Below are positions 1 through 9,489 of a stretch of 26,794 nucleotides of DNA, in pieces (position 1 is the first letter of the stretch; each line of letters begins with the position of its first letter). This DNA is from JBFWWW01 sp050245975. Lineage in GTDB: Bacteria; Pseudomonadota; Alphaproteobacteria; Rhizobiales; Hyphomicrobiaceae. The translations under genes were made by a program, and so were the position numbers. The stretch is from contig JBFWWW010000032.1 of assembly GCA_050245975.1 (NCBI GenBank), positions 1 to 26,794 on the forward strand, read 5' to 3'. A model generated the notes under the pieces. The model worked only from the letters and a program-made list of their open reading frames with translations. It made no database searches and had not been told where the DNA came from.

Positions 1-615
1 TTGCGAGAGCATGAGGGGGCGGTAGGTGCGCAGGCTGCGGATGTCGGGCTTCGGCGCGCGGCCGTCGATCCAGGCGAAGAGCGCGAGATAGGGCGGTTGC
101 TGCCCGTGCCAGTCCTCCTCGTTCTCGGCGATCTCCGTCCCGGCGATGCTGGCCAGCGCGGTCTTGGCGAGACGGGCGGAGACGCCGACGCGCGGCGCTC
201 CCGTCAGCAGCTTCAGGAGCGCCCATCGGCCGTTGGCGTCGAGACTGTCGAGCCATGCCTCGAGCTGCTCGCCAAGCCGGTTGCGGTCGATGTCGAGCAA
301 CGTTGCGATGACGTCGCCGAGCCGCAACGGGACCAGAGCTTCGGGTTCCGGCCAGACCAGCGCGATGGTTTCGGCCGTGTCGCCCACATAGTCGCGCGAC
401 AGACCGTACAGATAGGGATCGAGGCGCCGCGCGACGATTTCGGTGAGGATGCGCCGCAGCGGAAAGGAGAACGGAAGTCCATCGGTCAGCGCCGCCAGCG
501 TCCAGCCGCGGTCGGGATCGGGTGTGTGGCGGAAATAATCCTGCAGCAGACGCAGCTTACTGTTGCGGCCCGGGCTGTACGCCAGGCGATCCAGGAGCTC
601 GGCGAAGGCCTTCAT
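1..615 (-). CDS. ATP-dependent DNA ligase (cisplatin-damage-response type), N-terminal part
   Basis: The first 205 codons of a ligase whose 3' end lies beyond the left edge of the window. I translated the reverse strand by hand and found it open throughout, beginning MKAFAELLDRLAYSPGRNSK. This opening and the alpha-helical stretch after it match the N-terminal domain of the ligases annotated as cisplatin-damage-response ATP-dependent ligases. The nucleotidyltransferase core with the catalytic lysine (KxDG) would lie past the window, so catalytic competence cannot be judged. Its ATG overlaps the TGA of the exonuclease gene in an ATGA junction, which implies translational coupling. In many alpha- and gammaproteobacteria this ligase is encoded with the same exonuclease, an Lhr-like helicase and a phosphoesterase. 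I infer that those genes may follow to the left. Confidence 0.85.
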   Translation of the reverse strand, partial: MKAFAELLDRLAYSPGRNSKLRLLQDYFRHTPDPDRGWTLAALTDGLPFSFPLRRILTEIVARRLDPYLYGLSRDYVGDTAETIALVWPEPEALVPLRLGDVIATLLDIDRNRLGEQLEAWLDSLDANGRWALLKLLTGAPRVGVSARLAKTALASIAGTEIAENEEDWHGQQPPYLALFAWIDGRAPKPDIRSLRTYRPLMLSQ

Positions 616-1625
616 TCGCCGCCCTCCTCCAACCCGATCAGGGCCAGCGCGCGGCCTCGCTTGCCCATCTTCTCGATCTGGTAGACGAGCGCGTCCTCGC
701 GGCCGTGCGTGACCCAGATCTCCTCCGCGCCGGTCTCCTCGATGGTGCGGATGAGCTCCGGCCAGTCGCAGTGATCGGAGATGACGAGCGGCAGCTCGAT
801 GCCACGCTGGCGCGCCCGCGCCCTGACGCGCATCCAGCCCGAAGCGAAAGCCGTCACGGGGTCGGTCAGACGGCGCGACCAGCGGTCGTTGAGGGCCGAT
901 GGCGGGCAGATCACGACAGCGCCGGGGAGCTTGTCCTTCGCGGCGGTGACGGGTTGCGTCGGCCCGAGATCGACACCGAAATCGCTGTAGAGCCGGCACA
1001 TGCTCTCCAGCGCGCCATGCAGCCAGATGGTGCGGTCGTATCCGAAGCTGCGCAGGAGCGCCATGACGCGCTGGGCCTTGCCGAGGCCGTAGGCGCCGAC
1101 GAGATGCGTGCGGTCGGGAAAGGTCTGCAGCGAATGCAGCAGGCGGCCGATCTCGTCGGCGTCCTCGCCGTGCCGGAAGACCGGCAGCCCGAAGGTGGCC
1201 TCCGTCACGAACAGGTCGCAGCGGACGAGCTCGAAGGGAGCGGTCGTGGGATCGTAGCGCCGCTTGTAGTCGCCGGATATGACCGCGCGCCGGCCCTGGT
1301 ACTCGATCACGACCTGCGCGCTGCCGAGGACGTGGCCGGCCGGCGCGAGGCGGATTTTCGCGCCGCCCATGGTGATGGTTTCACCGAGCTGCAGGGATTG
1401 AAAACGACCGGCCGCATCATCGCCGAGACGCGCCTTCATGACGGCGATGGTCTCTTCCGTCGCCAGAACGGCGCCGTGCCCGGGCCGCGCGTGGTCGGAG
1501 TGCCCGTGCGTGATAATCGCGCGCGATACGGCGCGCAGCGGATCGATGTAGACATCCGCCGGCACGCATCGCAGCCCCGCCTCGTCGCGGACCAGCCAGC
1601 TTTCGAACTCGGACTTCGACGCCAT
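612..1625 (-). CDS. Ligase-associated DNA exonuclease (metallo-beta-lactamase/beta-CASP fold)
   Basis: A 337-residue protein of the MBL-fold nuclease family that accompanies ATP-dependent ligases. The metal-binding motif THGHSDHA is visible at residues 39-46 (H40, H42, D44, H45). Further family segments are GHVLGSAQ near residue 98, SGDYKRR and the C-terminal THGRE. The resemblance is to SNM1/Pso2-like and CPSF-like nucleases, which process DNA ends. I infer a role in trimming damaged ends before the ligase seals them. The ATG is preceded by GGAG about 4-5 bases upstream. The gene starts only 39 bp after the mdtC stop on the same strand, with no obvious terminator between, so read-through from the efflux operon is possible. 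Its stop overlaps the ligase start. Confidence 0.88.
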   Translation of the reverse strand: MASKSEFESWLVRDEAGLRCVPADVYIDPLRAVSRAIITHGHSDHARPGHGAVLATEETIAVMKARLGDDAAGRFQSLQLGETITMGGAKIRLAPAGHVLGSAQVVIEYQGRRAVISGDYKRRYDPTTAPFELVRCDLFVTEATFGLPVFRHGEDADEIGRLLHSLQTFPDRTHLVGAYGLGKAQRVMALLRSFGYDRTIWLHGALESMCRLYSDFGVDLGPTQPVTAAKDKLPGAVVICPPSALNDRWSRRLTDPVTAFASGWMRVRARARQRGIELPLVISDHCDWPELIRTIEETGAEEIWVTHGREDALVYQIEKMGKRGRALALIGLEEGGE

Positions 1626-1664
1626 AAAACTCCGTAGGGGCGGGAATAGCGGCTTGCGGCGCCG

Positions 1665-4600
1665 TCAGGCCGTGGGCTGCGCCGGAACGCGCCAGCGTGA
1701 CGGGCTCGCCGTGCCCCACAGCCGCCGGTGCAGCTTGTCCAGCAGAAGATAGATCACGGGCGTGGTGTAAAGTGTCAGGAGCTGCGAGACGATAAGGCCG
1801 CCGAATATCGTGATGCCCAGCGGGCGCCGCAGCTCCGAGCCCGGTCCGGTTGCAAGGATGAGCGGGATGGCGCCGAGCATGGCCGCCATCGTGGTCATCA
1901 GGATGGGGCGGAAGCGCTCGATGCAGGCGGTGAAAATCGCGTCCTCCGGCGACATGCCCTTCTGCCGTTCGGCCTCGAGCGCGAAATCGACCAGCATGAT
2001 GCCGTTCTTCTTGACGATGCCGATCAGCAGGATGACGCCGATGAGCGCGATGACCGTCAGTTCCATGTCCGCCAGACGCAGCGCGAGCAGGGCGCCAAGG
2101 CCGGCCGAGGGCAGCGTCGAGATGATCGTCAGCGGATGGGCGAGGCTTTCGTAAAGCACGCCGAGAACGATATAGACGGCGAGGAACGCGGCCAGGATCA
2201 GGATCGGCTGGGCCGACACGACGCGGCTGAACTGCTGGGCATCGCCGGCGGGTTCGGCATGGATGGTGTCGGGCATGTGCAGCTCGGCGACCGCGCGCTG
2301 GATGCGCGCCTGCGCTTCCTCGAGCCCGATCCCCGGCGCCAGATTGTAGGAGACGGTGACGGACGGGAACTGCCCCTGATGGTTGACGACCAGCGGGGCG
2401 AGGCCCTTGGTGTAGTTCGTGACGCTCGACAGGGGGATCTGTGCACCGCCCGTCCCGGTGACGAATATGCGGTCGAGATCGGTGGGGTCGCGCTGGAAGC
2501 CCGGTGTCGCTTCGAGGATGACGCGATACTGGTTGCGCTGCGTATAGACGGTGGTGATCTGCCGCTGGGCGAACGCGTTGTTGAGCGCGCTGTCGATGTC
2601 GGCGATGTCGACCCCGAGCCGCGCGGCCGCCGGCCGGTCGATGGAGATATTGACCTGGAGGCCGCCCTGCTCGCGATCGTTGGAGACGTCGGTCAGGCCG
2701 TCGAGCGATTGCAGGCGCTCGACGATGCGCGGCGTCCAGGTCCTGAGGTCGCCGATCTCCGGGCTCCAGAACGTGAACTGATACTGCGAGCGGGAGGATC
2801 GGCCACCGGCGCGGATGTCCTGCGCCGGCACCATGAAGACCTGCATGCCGCCGACGCGCAGGAGCTTGGGGCGCAGCCGCGCGATCACCTCGGCGGTGGT
2901 CTCGTGCGTCTCGGACATGGGCTTCAGGCTGATGAACAGCCGGCCCTGGTTGACCGACGCGTTGAAGCCGGAAGCGCCGACCGATGAGCCAAGCGCGGCC
3001 ACGGCCGGATCGGCCATCACGATTTCGGCGACGCGCTGCTGCAACTCCGACATGGCCTGGAACGAGATATCGGCCGAGGCGCGGGTGCTGCCGAAGACGA
3101 GGCCGGTATCGTCCTGCGGGAAATAGCCCTTGGGCACCTTGATGAAGAGCGCCACGGTGAGCGCGATGGTGCCAAGCATCACCAGGAACGTCAGCCCGCG
3201 CCAGCGCAGCGCCCAGCCGAGGGTGTAGCGATAGAAGTCGATCAGGTGGGCGAGCGCGCGCTCGACGATGCGGTCGAAACGCGTGGCATCGCGGCTCGGC
3301 GCGTCCTTGACGAAATAGGCGCACACCATCGGCGTCACCGACAGGGACACGAGCGTCGAGACCACGATGGCAAAGACGAGGGTGATGGAGAACTCGCGGA
3401 ACAGGCGCCCGACGATGCCGCCCATGAACAGCAGTGGAATGAACGCGGCCACCAGCGAGATGCTGATCGAGACGACGGTGAAGCCGATCTGGCGCGCGCC
3501 TTCCACCGTCGCGCGCAGCGGCGAGCGCCCTGCCTCCAGCCGGCGAAACGAGTTCTCGATCATGACGATGGCGTCATCGACCACGAACCCGACCGAGACG
3601 GCGAGCGCCATCAGCGTGAGGTTGTTGATGGAATAGCCGGCGAGCCACATGAGACCGCACGTGCCCGCCAGCGACAGCGGCACCGTGATTCCGGCGGCGA
3701 TCGTCGCCGGGCCGCGGCGCAGGAACACGAAGACCACAAGCATCACGAGCAGGATCGTCAGCCCGAGCGTGATCTGCATGTCGTGGACACTGGCGCGGAT
3801 CGTCTTGGTGCGGTCCGACAGGACGGAGATGTCCACGTCCTCCGGGATCCAGCGCTTCAGCTCCGGCAGCAGATCGTAGACCCGGTCGACGGTATCGATG
3901 ACGTTGGCGTCGCCCTGCTTGGTCACGATCAGCAGGACGGCGGGCTGACGGTTGAACCAGGCCGCCGAGCGGTTGTTGCGGGTGGCCTGCTTGATGTCGG
4001 CGATGGCCGACAGCCGCACCACGGTGCCGTCGCGCGTCTTGACGACGACGCGGCCGTAGTCCTCGGCGGTGCGCAACTGCCCGTTGACGGCGATGGTCTC
4101 GGCCACGTGGCTGCCGTCGAAGGTGCCGACAGGGGCCATGACGTTGGCGGCGGAGATCGCAGCCCTGACGTCGTCGAAGCCGACCCCCATCGAAGAGAGG
4201 ACGCCGGGATTGAGCTGCACGCGGATGGCCGGCTGCTCGGCGCCGCTGACGGTGACATCCGCCACGCCGTCGACCTGCGAGATCCGTTGCGCGATGACGG
4301 TGTCGGCGACATCGTAGATGGCGCTGGGCGGAATGGTCTTCGAGGTCAGCGCCAGGATCAGGACCGGGGCCGCCGCCGGATTGGCCTTGCGGAAGGTGGG
4401 GAGCGTCGGCAGGTCGCTCGGCAGGTCGGCCGCGGCGGCGTTCAGCGCGGCCTGCACATCCTGGGCGGCGCCATCGACGTTGCGCGACAGGTCGAACTGG
4501 ATCGTGATGTTGGTCGTGCCGAGCGAGCTCACGGAGGTCAGCTCGGTCACGCCCGCGATCTCGCCCAGGCGGCGTTCGAGAGGTGCGGCGACCGTTGCCG

Positions 4601-4778
4601 CCATGGTCTCGGGATCGGCGCCGGGCCGGCTCGCCGACACGCGCACCGTCGGGAATTCGACGCTGGGCAGGCTGGCCACCGGCAGGAACACGTAAGCCAC
4701 CGCGCCCGCCAGGAACAGGCCGATCGCCATGAGCGTCGTCCCGATGGGCCTGCGGATGAAGGGGAGGGCGAAGTTCAT
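1665..4778 (-). CDS. mdtC: RND efflux inner-membrane pump, MdtC-like
   Basis: A full-length (1037 aa) HAE-1/RND permease. It has the N-terminal start typical of the family (FIRRPIGTTLMAIG), two large periplasmic loops and about twelve membrane segments. The proton-relay acidic pair sits in the TM4 motif VGFVVDDAIVMIEN at D401-D402. The Pro-rich signature after TM1 (PSVEFPTV) is of the MdtB/MdtC subgroup rather than AcrB. It lies 4 bp behind the mdtB stop, so the two are coupled. In Escherichia coli, MdtB and MdtC form a heterotrimer that exports bile salts, novobiocin and similar compounds with MdtA and TolC. I assign MdtC rather than MdtB from gene order, which is less certain than the family. 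No outer-membrane channel gene is in the window. Confidence 0.93.
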   Translation of the reverse strand: MNFALPFIRRPIGTTLMAIGLFLAGAVAYVFLPVASLPSVEFPTVRVSASRPGADPETMAATVAAPLERRLGEIAGVTELTSVSSLGTTNITIQFDLSRNVDGAAQDVQAALNAAAADLPSDLPTLPTFRKANPAAAPVLILALTSKTIPPSAIYDVADTVIAQRISQVDGVADVTVSGAEQPAIRVQLNPGVLSSMGVGFDDVRAAISAANVMAPVGTFDGSHVAETIAVNGQLRTAEDYGRVVVKTRDGTVVRLSAIADIKQATRNNRSAAWFNRQPAVLLIVTKQGDANVIDTVDRVYDLLPELKRWIPEDVDISVLSDRTKTIRASVHDMQITLGLTILLVMLVVFVFLRRGPATIAAGITVPLSLAGTCGLMWLAGYSINNLTLMALAVSVGFVVDDAIVMIENSFRRLEAGRSPLRATVEGARQIGFTVVSISISLVAAFIPLLFMGGIVGRLFREFSITLVFAIVVSTLVSLSVTPMVCAYFVKDAPSRDATRFDRIVERALAHLIDFYRYTLGWALRWRGLTFLVMLGTIALTVALFIKVPKGYFPQDDTGLVFGSTRASADISFQAMSELQQRVAEIVMADPAVAALGSSVGASGFNASVNQGRLFISLKPMSETHETTAEVIARLRPKLLRVGGMQVFMVPAQDIRAGGRSSRSQYQFTFWSPEIGDLRTWTPRIVERLQSLDGLTDVSNDREQGGLQVNISIDRPAAARLGVDIADIDSALNNAFAQRQITTVYTQRNQYRVILEATPGFQRDPTDLDRIFVTGTGGAQIPLSSVTNYTKGLAPLVVNHQGQFPSVTVSYNLAPGIGLEEAQARIQRAVAELHMPDTIHAEPAGDAQQFSRVVSAQPILILAAFLAVYIVLGVLYESLAHPLTIISTLPSAGLGALLALRLADMELTVIALIGVILLIGIVKKNGIMLVDFALEAERQKGMSPEDAIFTACIERFRPILMTTMAAMLGAIPLILATGPGSELRRPLGITIFGGLIVSQLLTLYTTPVIYLLLDKLHRRLWGTASPSRWRVPAQPTA

Positions 4779-4782
4779 CGAC

Positions 4783-7700
4783 CTATTCGCCTGCCTCCGG
4801 AGAGGTCCGCCCTGCCGTCTGCGCCTTGCGGGCGTGGACGGCGGATTCGATGAGGCCCAGGCGGCTGCGGATGCGCTCCATCGCCAGGTAGATGACGGGC
4901 GTCGTGTAGAGCGTCAGAAGCTGGCTCAGCAGCAGGCCGCCGACGATGGTGATGCCGAGAGGATTGCGCAGCTCCGATCCCGTGCCGCCTTCCAGCGCCA
5001 GCGGCAAGGCGCCGAACAGCGCGGCGAGCGTGGTCATCATGATCGGGCGGAAGCGCAGCATCGAGGCTTCCAGGATCGACTCGCGCGGCGTCAGATTGCG
5101 CTCGCGCTCGGCGTCGAGCGCGAAGTCGATCATCATGATCGCATTCTTCTTCACGATGCCCATCAGCAGCACGATGCCGATCAGGGCGACGACCGACAGG
5201 TCATGGCCGCTCAGCATGAGCGCCAGCAGGGCGCCGACGCCGGCCGACGGCAGCGTGGACAGGATGGTCAGCGGGTGGATGAAGCTCTCATAGAGCACGC
5301 CGAGCACGATGTAGATCGTGATCACGGCCGCAAGGATGAGCCACGGCTCTCCCTGCAGGGACTTGGCGAACTCCGCCGCGTCGCCGGAATAGCTCCCGGT
5401 GACGGTGGTCGGCATATCGATGGCCTTCTGCGCCGCGGTGATGGCTTCCACCGCCTGGCTGAGAGATCCGCCCTCGGCGATGTTGAAGCTGATGGTGACG
5501 GCGGGGAACTGCTCGTCGTGGGCGATGACGAGCGGAGCCGTCTGCCGCTCGATGCGCGAGAAGGCGCTGAGCGGGACCTGCGCCGCGCCGGCGGTGACGT
5601 AGAGCTTCGACAGCGTCGTCGGGTCGAGCTGGTAGCGCGGCATCGCCTCGACGATGACGCGATACTGGTTGGCCTGCCCGTAGATGGTGGACACCTGGCG
5701 CTGGCCGAAGGCATCGTAGAGCAGGTCCGTCACGGTCTGCATGGAGACGCCGAGCCGCCCCGCCGTCTCGCGATCAACCTGGACGACGGCGCGCAGGCCG
5801 CCCTCCTGCGCCTCCGAGGCGACGTCCCGCAGCACGGGCACGGTGCGCAGCCGCTCGACCAGCCGGTTCGACCACTCCGTCACTTCCTTCGCATCCGTGC
5901 TCACCAGCGTGTACTGGTACTGCGCGCGGCTCGAGCGGGTGCTGATCTGGATGTCCTGCACCGGCTGCAGGTAAACCGTGACGCCGGGGATGGGCGCCAG
6001 AAGCTTCTGCAGGCGGGGAATGATCTCGCCGACGACGGCGGTGCGCTCGTTGCGGGGCTTCAAGGTGATCGTGAGGCGCCCGGCGTTCGGGCTGGCGTTG
6101 AGCGTGCTCACGCCGACCACGGAGACGACCCCGGTGACGTCGGGATCCTTCGAGAATGCCGCCGTGACGTCACCCTGCAGGCGCTGCATCTCGTCGAAGG
6201 AGACTTCGGTGCCGGCTTCGGTGACGCCGATGATCATTCCCGTGTCCTGCAGCGGCAGGAAGCCCTTGGGAATGACGATGTAGAGCCAGACCGTGACCAG
6301 CAACGTGGCCGCCGTCACGAGAAGCGTCAGAAACTGGTGATCCACGACCCATTCGAGACTGCGCCGGTAGGCGGCGACGCTGCGGTCCACCAGCCGGGCG
6401 AGCCCGCCGCGGTGCCGCGCCTCTTCCTCCGGCACGTAGCGCAGAAGGCGGCTGCACATCATCGGGGTCAGCGTCAACGACACGACGGCCGACACGACGA
6501 CGGCGATCGTGAGGGTGAGCGCGAACTCGCGGAACATGCGGCCGACGAGGCCGGTCATGAACAGCAGCGGGATGAAAACCGCAATCAGGGACAGCGTCAG
6601 CGATATGACGGTGAAGCCGATCTCCTTCGCGCCCTTGAGGGCGGCCGCGATCGGGTGGTCGCCCTTCTCGATGTGGCGGACGATATTCTCGATCATGACG
6701 ATGGCGTCGTCGACCACGAAGCCGGTGCCGATGGTCAGGGCCATCAACGAGAGGTTGTCGAGGCTGAAGCCTGAAAACCACATGACGCCGAACGTGGCGA
6801 TCAGCGACATGGGCAGCGCGACGCCGGCGATGATGGTCGCGCGCAGCGACCGCAGGAACAGGAAGACGACAAGCACGACCAGGACCACGCTCAGCACCAG
6901 CGTGAACTGCACGTCGTGGATGGAGGCGCGGATGGTGCCCGTTCGGTCATGCACCACGGTGAGCTCGACGCCGGCAGGAACCGTGCGCTTGAGGCGCGGG
7001 ATTTCCTTCAGGATGCGGTCCACCGTCTCGATGACGTTGGCGCCGGGCTGCCGTTGCACGTCGATGATGACGGCCGGCTGACCCTGGAACCAGCCGCCGA
7101 CCTTGTCGTTCTCGAGCCCGTCGACGACGGTCGCGACGTCCGTGAGCAGGACAGGCGCGCCGTTGCGCTGGGCGATGACGAGGCGGCGGTACGCATCGGC
7201 GCTGGAAATCTGGTCGTTGGCGGCGATGGTGTAGGACTGGTGCGCGCCGTCGAGCGATCCTTTCGGCCCCGCGACATTGGCGCCCGTGATGACCGTGCGG
7301 AGATCGGACAGCCCGAGCCCGTAGGCGGTGAGCCGGTTGAGATCGGCCTGGATGCGCACGGCGGGCCGGAAGCCGCCCTGCACCGTGACATGGCCGACGC
7401 CCGTGACCTGGCTCAGACGCGGCGCGAGGATCGTGTCGGCGAGGTCGCTCATCTCGCGCAGCGTGATGGTCGGCGAGCGCAGCGCCAGCGTGACGATCGG
7501 GGCGTCGGCCGGGTTGACCTTGGTGTAGGTCGGTGGGTAGGGCAGGTTGCGCGGCAGTGTCGAGGCTGCCGCGTTGATCGCCGACTGGACGTCCTGTGCC
7601 GCGGCGTCGATGTCACGGTTGAGATCGAACTGCAGCGTGATCTGGCTGATGCCGTAGGAGCTCGACGAGGTCATCGAGGTCAGCGACGGCGTGCGGCCGA

Positions 7701-7911
7701 ACTGACGCTCGAGCGGCGCCGTGACGAGAGCCGCCATGGTGTCGGGATTGGCGCCCGGAAGCTGCGTGGTGACCTGGATGGTGGGGAAATCCACCTGGGG
7801 GAGGGCCGATACCGGCAGCCAGAGATAGCCAAGCAAGCCCCCCAGCACCACGGCAACGCCCAACAGCGAGGTGGCGATGGGCCTCCGGATGAAGGGTCCG
7901 GAAACGCTCAT
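4783..7911 (-). CDS. mdtB: RND efflux inner-membrane pump, MdtB-like
   Basis: A 1042-residue RND permease, paralogous to the next gene. It starts MSVSGPFIRRPIATSLLGVA, the standard TM1 entry of the family. The TM4 motif GFVVDDAIVMIEN is intact, with D401-D402 in the same positions as in the partner pump. C-terminal TM segments such as PSAGVGALLAL and VKKNAIMMIDFALD complete the duplicated RND architecture. The ATG overlaps the TGA of mdtA (ATGA), and mdtC follows after 4 bp, so the three genes form one tight operon. Two non-identical pumps in tandem with one fusion protein are the hallmark of MdtABC systems. The subunit label B is inferred from order. The substrate cannot be read from the sequence. 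Confidence 0.93.
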   Translation of the reverse strand: MSVSGPFIRRPIATSLLGVAVVLGGLLGYLWLPVSALPQVDFPTIQVTTQLPGANPDTMAALVTAPLERQFGRTPSLTSMTSSSSYGISQITLQFDLNRDIDAAAQDVQSAINAAASTLPRNLPYPPTYTKVNPADAPIVTLALRSPTITLREMSDLADTILAPRLSQVTGVGHVTVQGGFRPAVRIQADLNRLTAYGLGLSDLRTVITGANVAGPKGSLDGAHQSYTIAANDQISSADAYRRLVIAQRNGAPVLLTDVATVVDGLENDKVGGWFQGQPAVIIDVQRQPGANVIETVDRILKEIPRLKRTVPAGVELTVVHDRTGTIRASIHDVQFTLVLSVVLVVLVVFLFLRSLRATIIAGVALPMSLIATFGVMWFSGFSLDNLSLMALTIGTGFVVDDAIVMIENIVRHIEKGDHPIAAALKGAKEIGFTVISLTLSLIAVFIPLLFMTGLVGRMFREFALTLTIAVVVSAVVSLTLTPMMCSRLLRYVPEEEARHRGGLARLVDRSVAAYRRSLEWVVDHQFLTLLVTAATLLVTVWLYIVIPKGFLPLQDTGMIIGVTEAGTEVSFDEMQRLQGDVTAAFSKDPDVTGVVSVVGVSTLNASPNAGRLTITLKPRNERTAVVGEIIPRLQKLLAPIPGVTVYLQPVQDIQISTRSSRAQYQYTLVSTDAKEVTEWSNRLVERLRTVPVLRDVASEAQEGGLRAVVQVDRETAGRLGVSMQTVTDLLYDAFGQRQVSTIYGQANQYRVIVEAMPRYQLDPTTLSKLYVTAGAAQVPLSAFSRIERQTAPLVIAHDEQFPAVTISFNIAEGGSLSQAVEAITAAQKAIDMPTTVTGSYSGDAAEFAKSLQGEPWLILAAVITIYIVLGVLYESFIHPLTILSTLPSAGVGALLALMLSGHDLSVVALIGIVLLMGIVKKNAIMMIDFALDAERERNLTPRESILEASMLRFRPIMMTTLAALFGALPLALEGGTGSELRNPLGITIVGGLLLSQLLTLYTTPVIYLAMERIRSRLGLIESAVHARKAQTAGRTSPEAGE

Positions 7912-9302
7912 TGAGGCGTGCCTTGCGATTGCGACCGGCGCTGGCCCTTGCCGCGCTTGTGCTCTCCGGCCGGCTGCGTATCGCCGGTCTTGGCCCCGGC
8001 GTCACGCTGGCGGTCACCGCGCGCCTTGCCGGCTCCGGCGGCCGCCGGTGCGTCCGGGCCGGCGATCACGATCTCGCTGCCGTCCTTGAGGCGTGCGAAG
8101 CCGGTGGTCACGACCTGGTCGGTCGCGGCGACGCCCTTCGCGATGACGGCCCTGGTATCGTCCTGCTGGGTGACCGTCACCTGGTGCACGGCAACGGTCG
8201 TGGCGCCGTTCTGCGCGGCAACGGTATAGACGAAGGGTCCGCTGGGCCCGCGCTGGACGGCTGCCGTGGGCACGACAACGCTGTCCTTCAGCGTCTCGAC
8301 GAGCAGTCGGACATTGACGAATTGACCCGGCCAGAGCTGCAGGTTGCCGTTCTGCATCTCGGCCTTGAGCTTGACCGTGCCCGTCGTCTGGTCGACCTGG
8401 TTGTCGACCACCTGCAGCGTGCCGCGGTCGAGCACGGTGCGGTTGTCGCCGTCGAGCACCTCGACGGCCGGCTGGCCGGCGGCGAGCGCCTTGTTGATGC
8501 GCGGCAGCTCCTGCTGCGGCAGGTTGAACAGCACCGAGATCGGCTGCACCTGCGTGATCGTGACGATGACGCTCGTTCCCGATGTGCCGACGATGTTGCC
8601 TTCGTCCACCAGCCGGATGCCGGTGCGGCCGGAGATCGGCGCCGCAATTTTCGTGTAGTCGAGAATGGCGCGCGCGTTGTCGATCGCCGCCTGGTCGAGC
8701 TGCACCTGTGCGGTGAGCTGCGTGACCAGCGAGCGCTGCGTGTCGAGCTGCTTTTGCGTGATGGCGAGATTGCCCGGCGGCAGCTTGGTGTAGCGCTCGA
8801 GGTCGAGCTTGGCATTCGCCAGCGTGGCCTCGTCCTGGGCCTTCTTGGCGACCGCCTGGTCGAGCTGGGCCTGGTAGGTGACGGGATCGATGGTGGCCAG
8901 CACCTGGCCCTTCTGAACCGTCTCGCCCTCGCGGAACAGGATATTGAGGATGCGGCCGCTGACCTGCGGCTGCACCGAAACCGTGTTGAGGGCCCGCACC
9001 GTGCCCGGCGCCTCGAGATAGACAGGGATATCCGTGGTGGTCGCGGCGACGGCGCGCACCGGGACGGGACCATCGTTGGCGTTGCGGAAGCGGCCGCCGG
9101 TTCTCGGCGCGGCCGTCTCGTGCCAAAGCGCGTAGGCGATCACCGCGGCGAGCGCGGCGACGATCACGACCGCGGTCAGCCGGGATGTCCAGCGGCGGGC
9201 AGGGCGCGCGGCCGGCTTCGCCGTCGAGGGCCGCTCGGGTGCGCCGGAGGGCGGGGGCTGATCCGCGCGGTCTCGGGGGCTCAACTCTGTGGCGTTGTCC
9301 AC
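7908..9302 (-). CDS. mdtA: RND periplasmic membrane-fusion protein, MdtA-like
   Basis: An adaptor that joins the RND pump to an outer-membrane channel. Starting at the GTG at 9302 gives 464 aa. I chose this start because AGGGAGA lies about 8 bases upstream; a longer GTG start at 9368 has no ribosome-binding site. After a Pro/Arg-rich cytoplasmic tail comes one membrane anchor (about residues 42-62), with no lipobox. It is followed by the lipoyl half-motif, a helical hairpin rich in Gln/Ala, the second lipoyl half (TKIAAPISGRTGIR) and beta-barrel segments. The C-terminus carries an unusually long polar tail of about 45 residues rich in K, R, G and Q, which should lie in the periplasm. It is the first gene of the mdtABC operon. 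Confidence 0.9.
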   Translation of the reverse strand: MDNATELSPRDRADQPPPSGAPERPSTAKPAARPARRWTSRLTAVVIVAALAAVIAYALWHETAAPRTGGRFRNANDGPVPVRAVAATTTDIPVYLEAPGTVRALNTVSVQPQVSGRILNILFREGETVQKGQVLATIDPVTYQAQLDQAVAKKAQDEATLANAKLDLERYTKLPPGNLAITQKQLDTQRSLVTQLTAQVQLDQAAIDNARAILDYTKIAAPISGRTGIRLVDEGNIVGTSGTSVIVTITQVQPISVLFNLPQQELPRINKALAAGQPAVEVLDGDNRTVLDRGTLQVVDNQVDQTTGTVKLKAEMQNGNLQLWPGQFVNVRLLVETLKDSVVVPTAAVQRGPSGPFVYTVAAQNGATTVAVHQVTVTQQDDTRAVIAKGVAATDQVVTTGFARLKDGSEIVIAGPDAPAAAGAGKARGDRQRDAGAKTGDTQPAGEHKRGKGQRRSQSQGTPQ

Positions 9303-9385
9303 GCGCCAAATCTCCCTGATGCTGTCCAAGCGAGGAAACGCAAAGGTGGCACGCCTTCCGTCGTGCACGGCCCGTATATGACGGA

Positions 9386-9408
9386 TCGTTCATGCGGAAC
9401 GACGCATG
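9386..9408. promoter_or_regulatory. Interleaved dyads upstream of mdtABC, possible operator
   Basis: Two overlapping inverted repeats lie in the 187-bp gap before the efflux operon. One is TCGTTC-N5-GAACGA at 9386-9402 and the other is CATGCG-N6-CGCATG at 9391-9408. They sit about 85 bp upstream of the chosen mdtA start, a position compatible with promoter control. No regulator gene is adjacent, so the binding protein is unknown. Short dyads are common in GC-rich DNA and this one may be chance. Confidence 0.3.
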
Positions 9409-9489
9409 TCTATGCAACGATATGCCCGACGGACCGGGCGATCTTCCGGGACCCTGGCCCAGGATACTACAGGCCGGGGATGCTGGGTA

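Noticed and set aside
3246..6774. Long plus-strand frames opposite mdtB and mdtC (535 and 681 codons)
   Set aside because: Antisense shadows of the RND pump genes, with the same skewed composition and no start signals.
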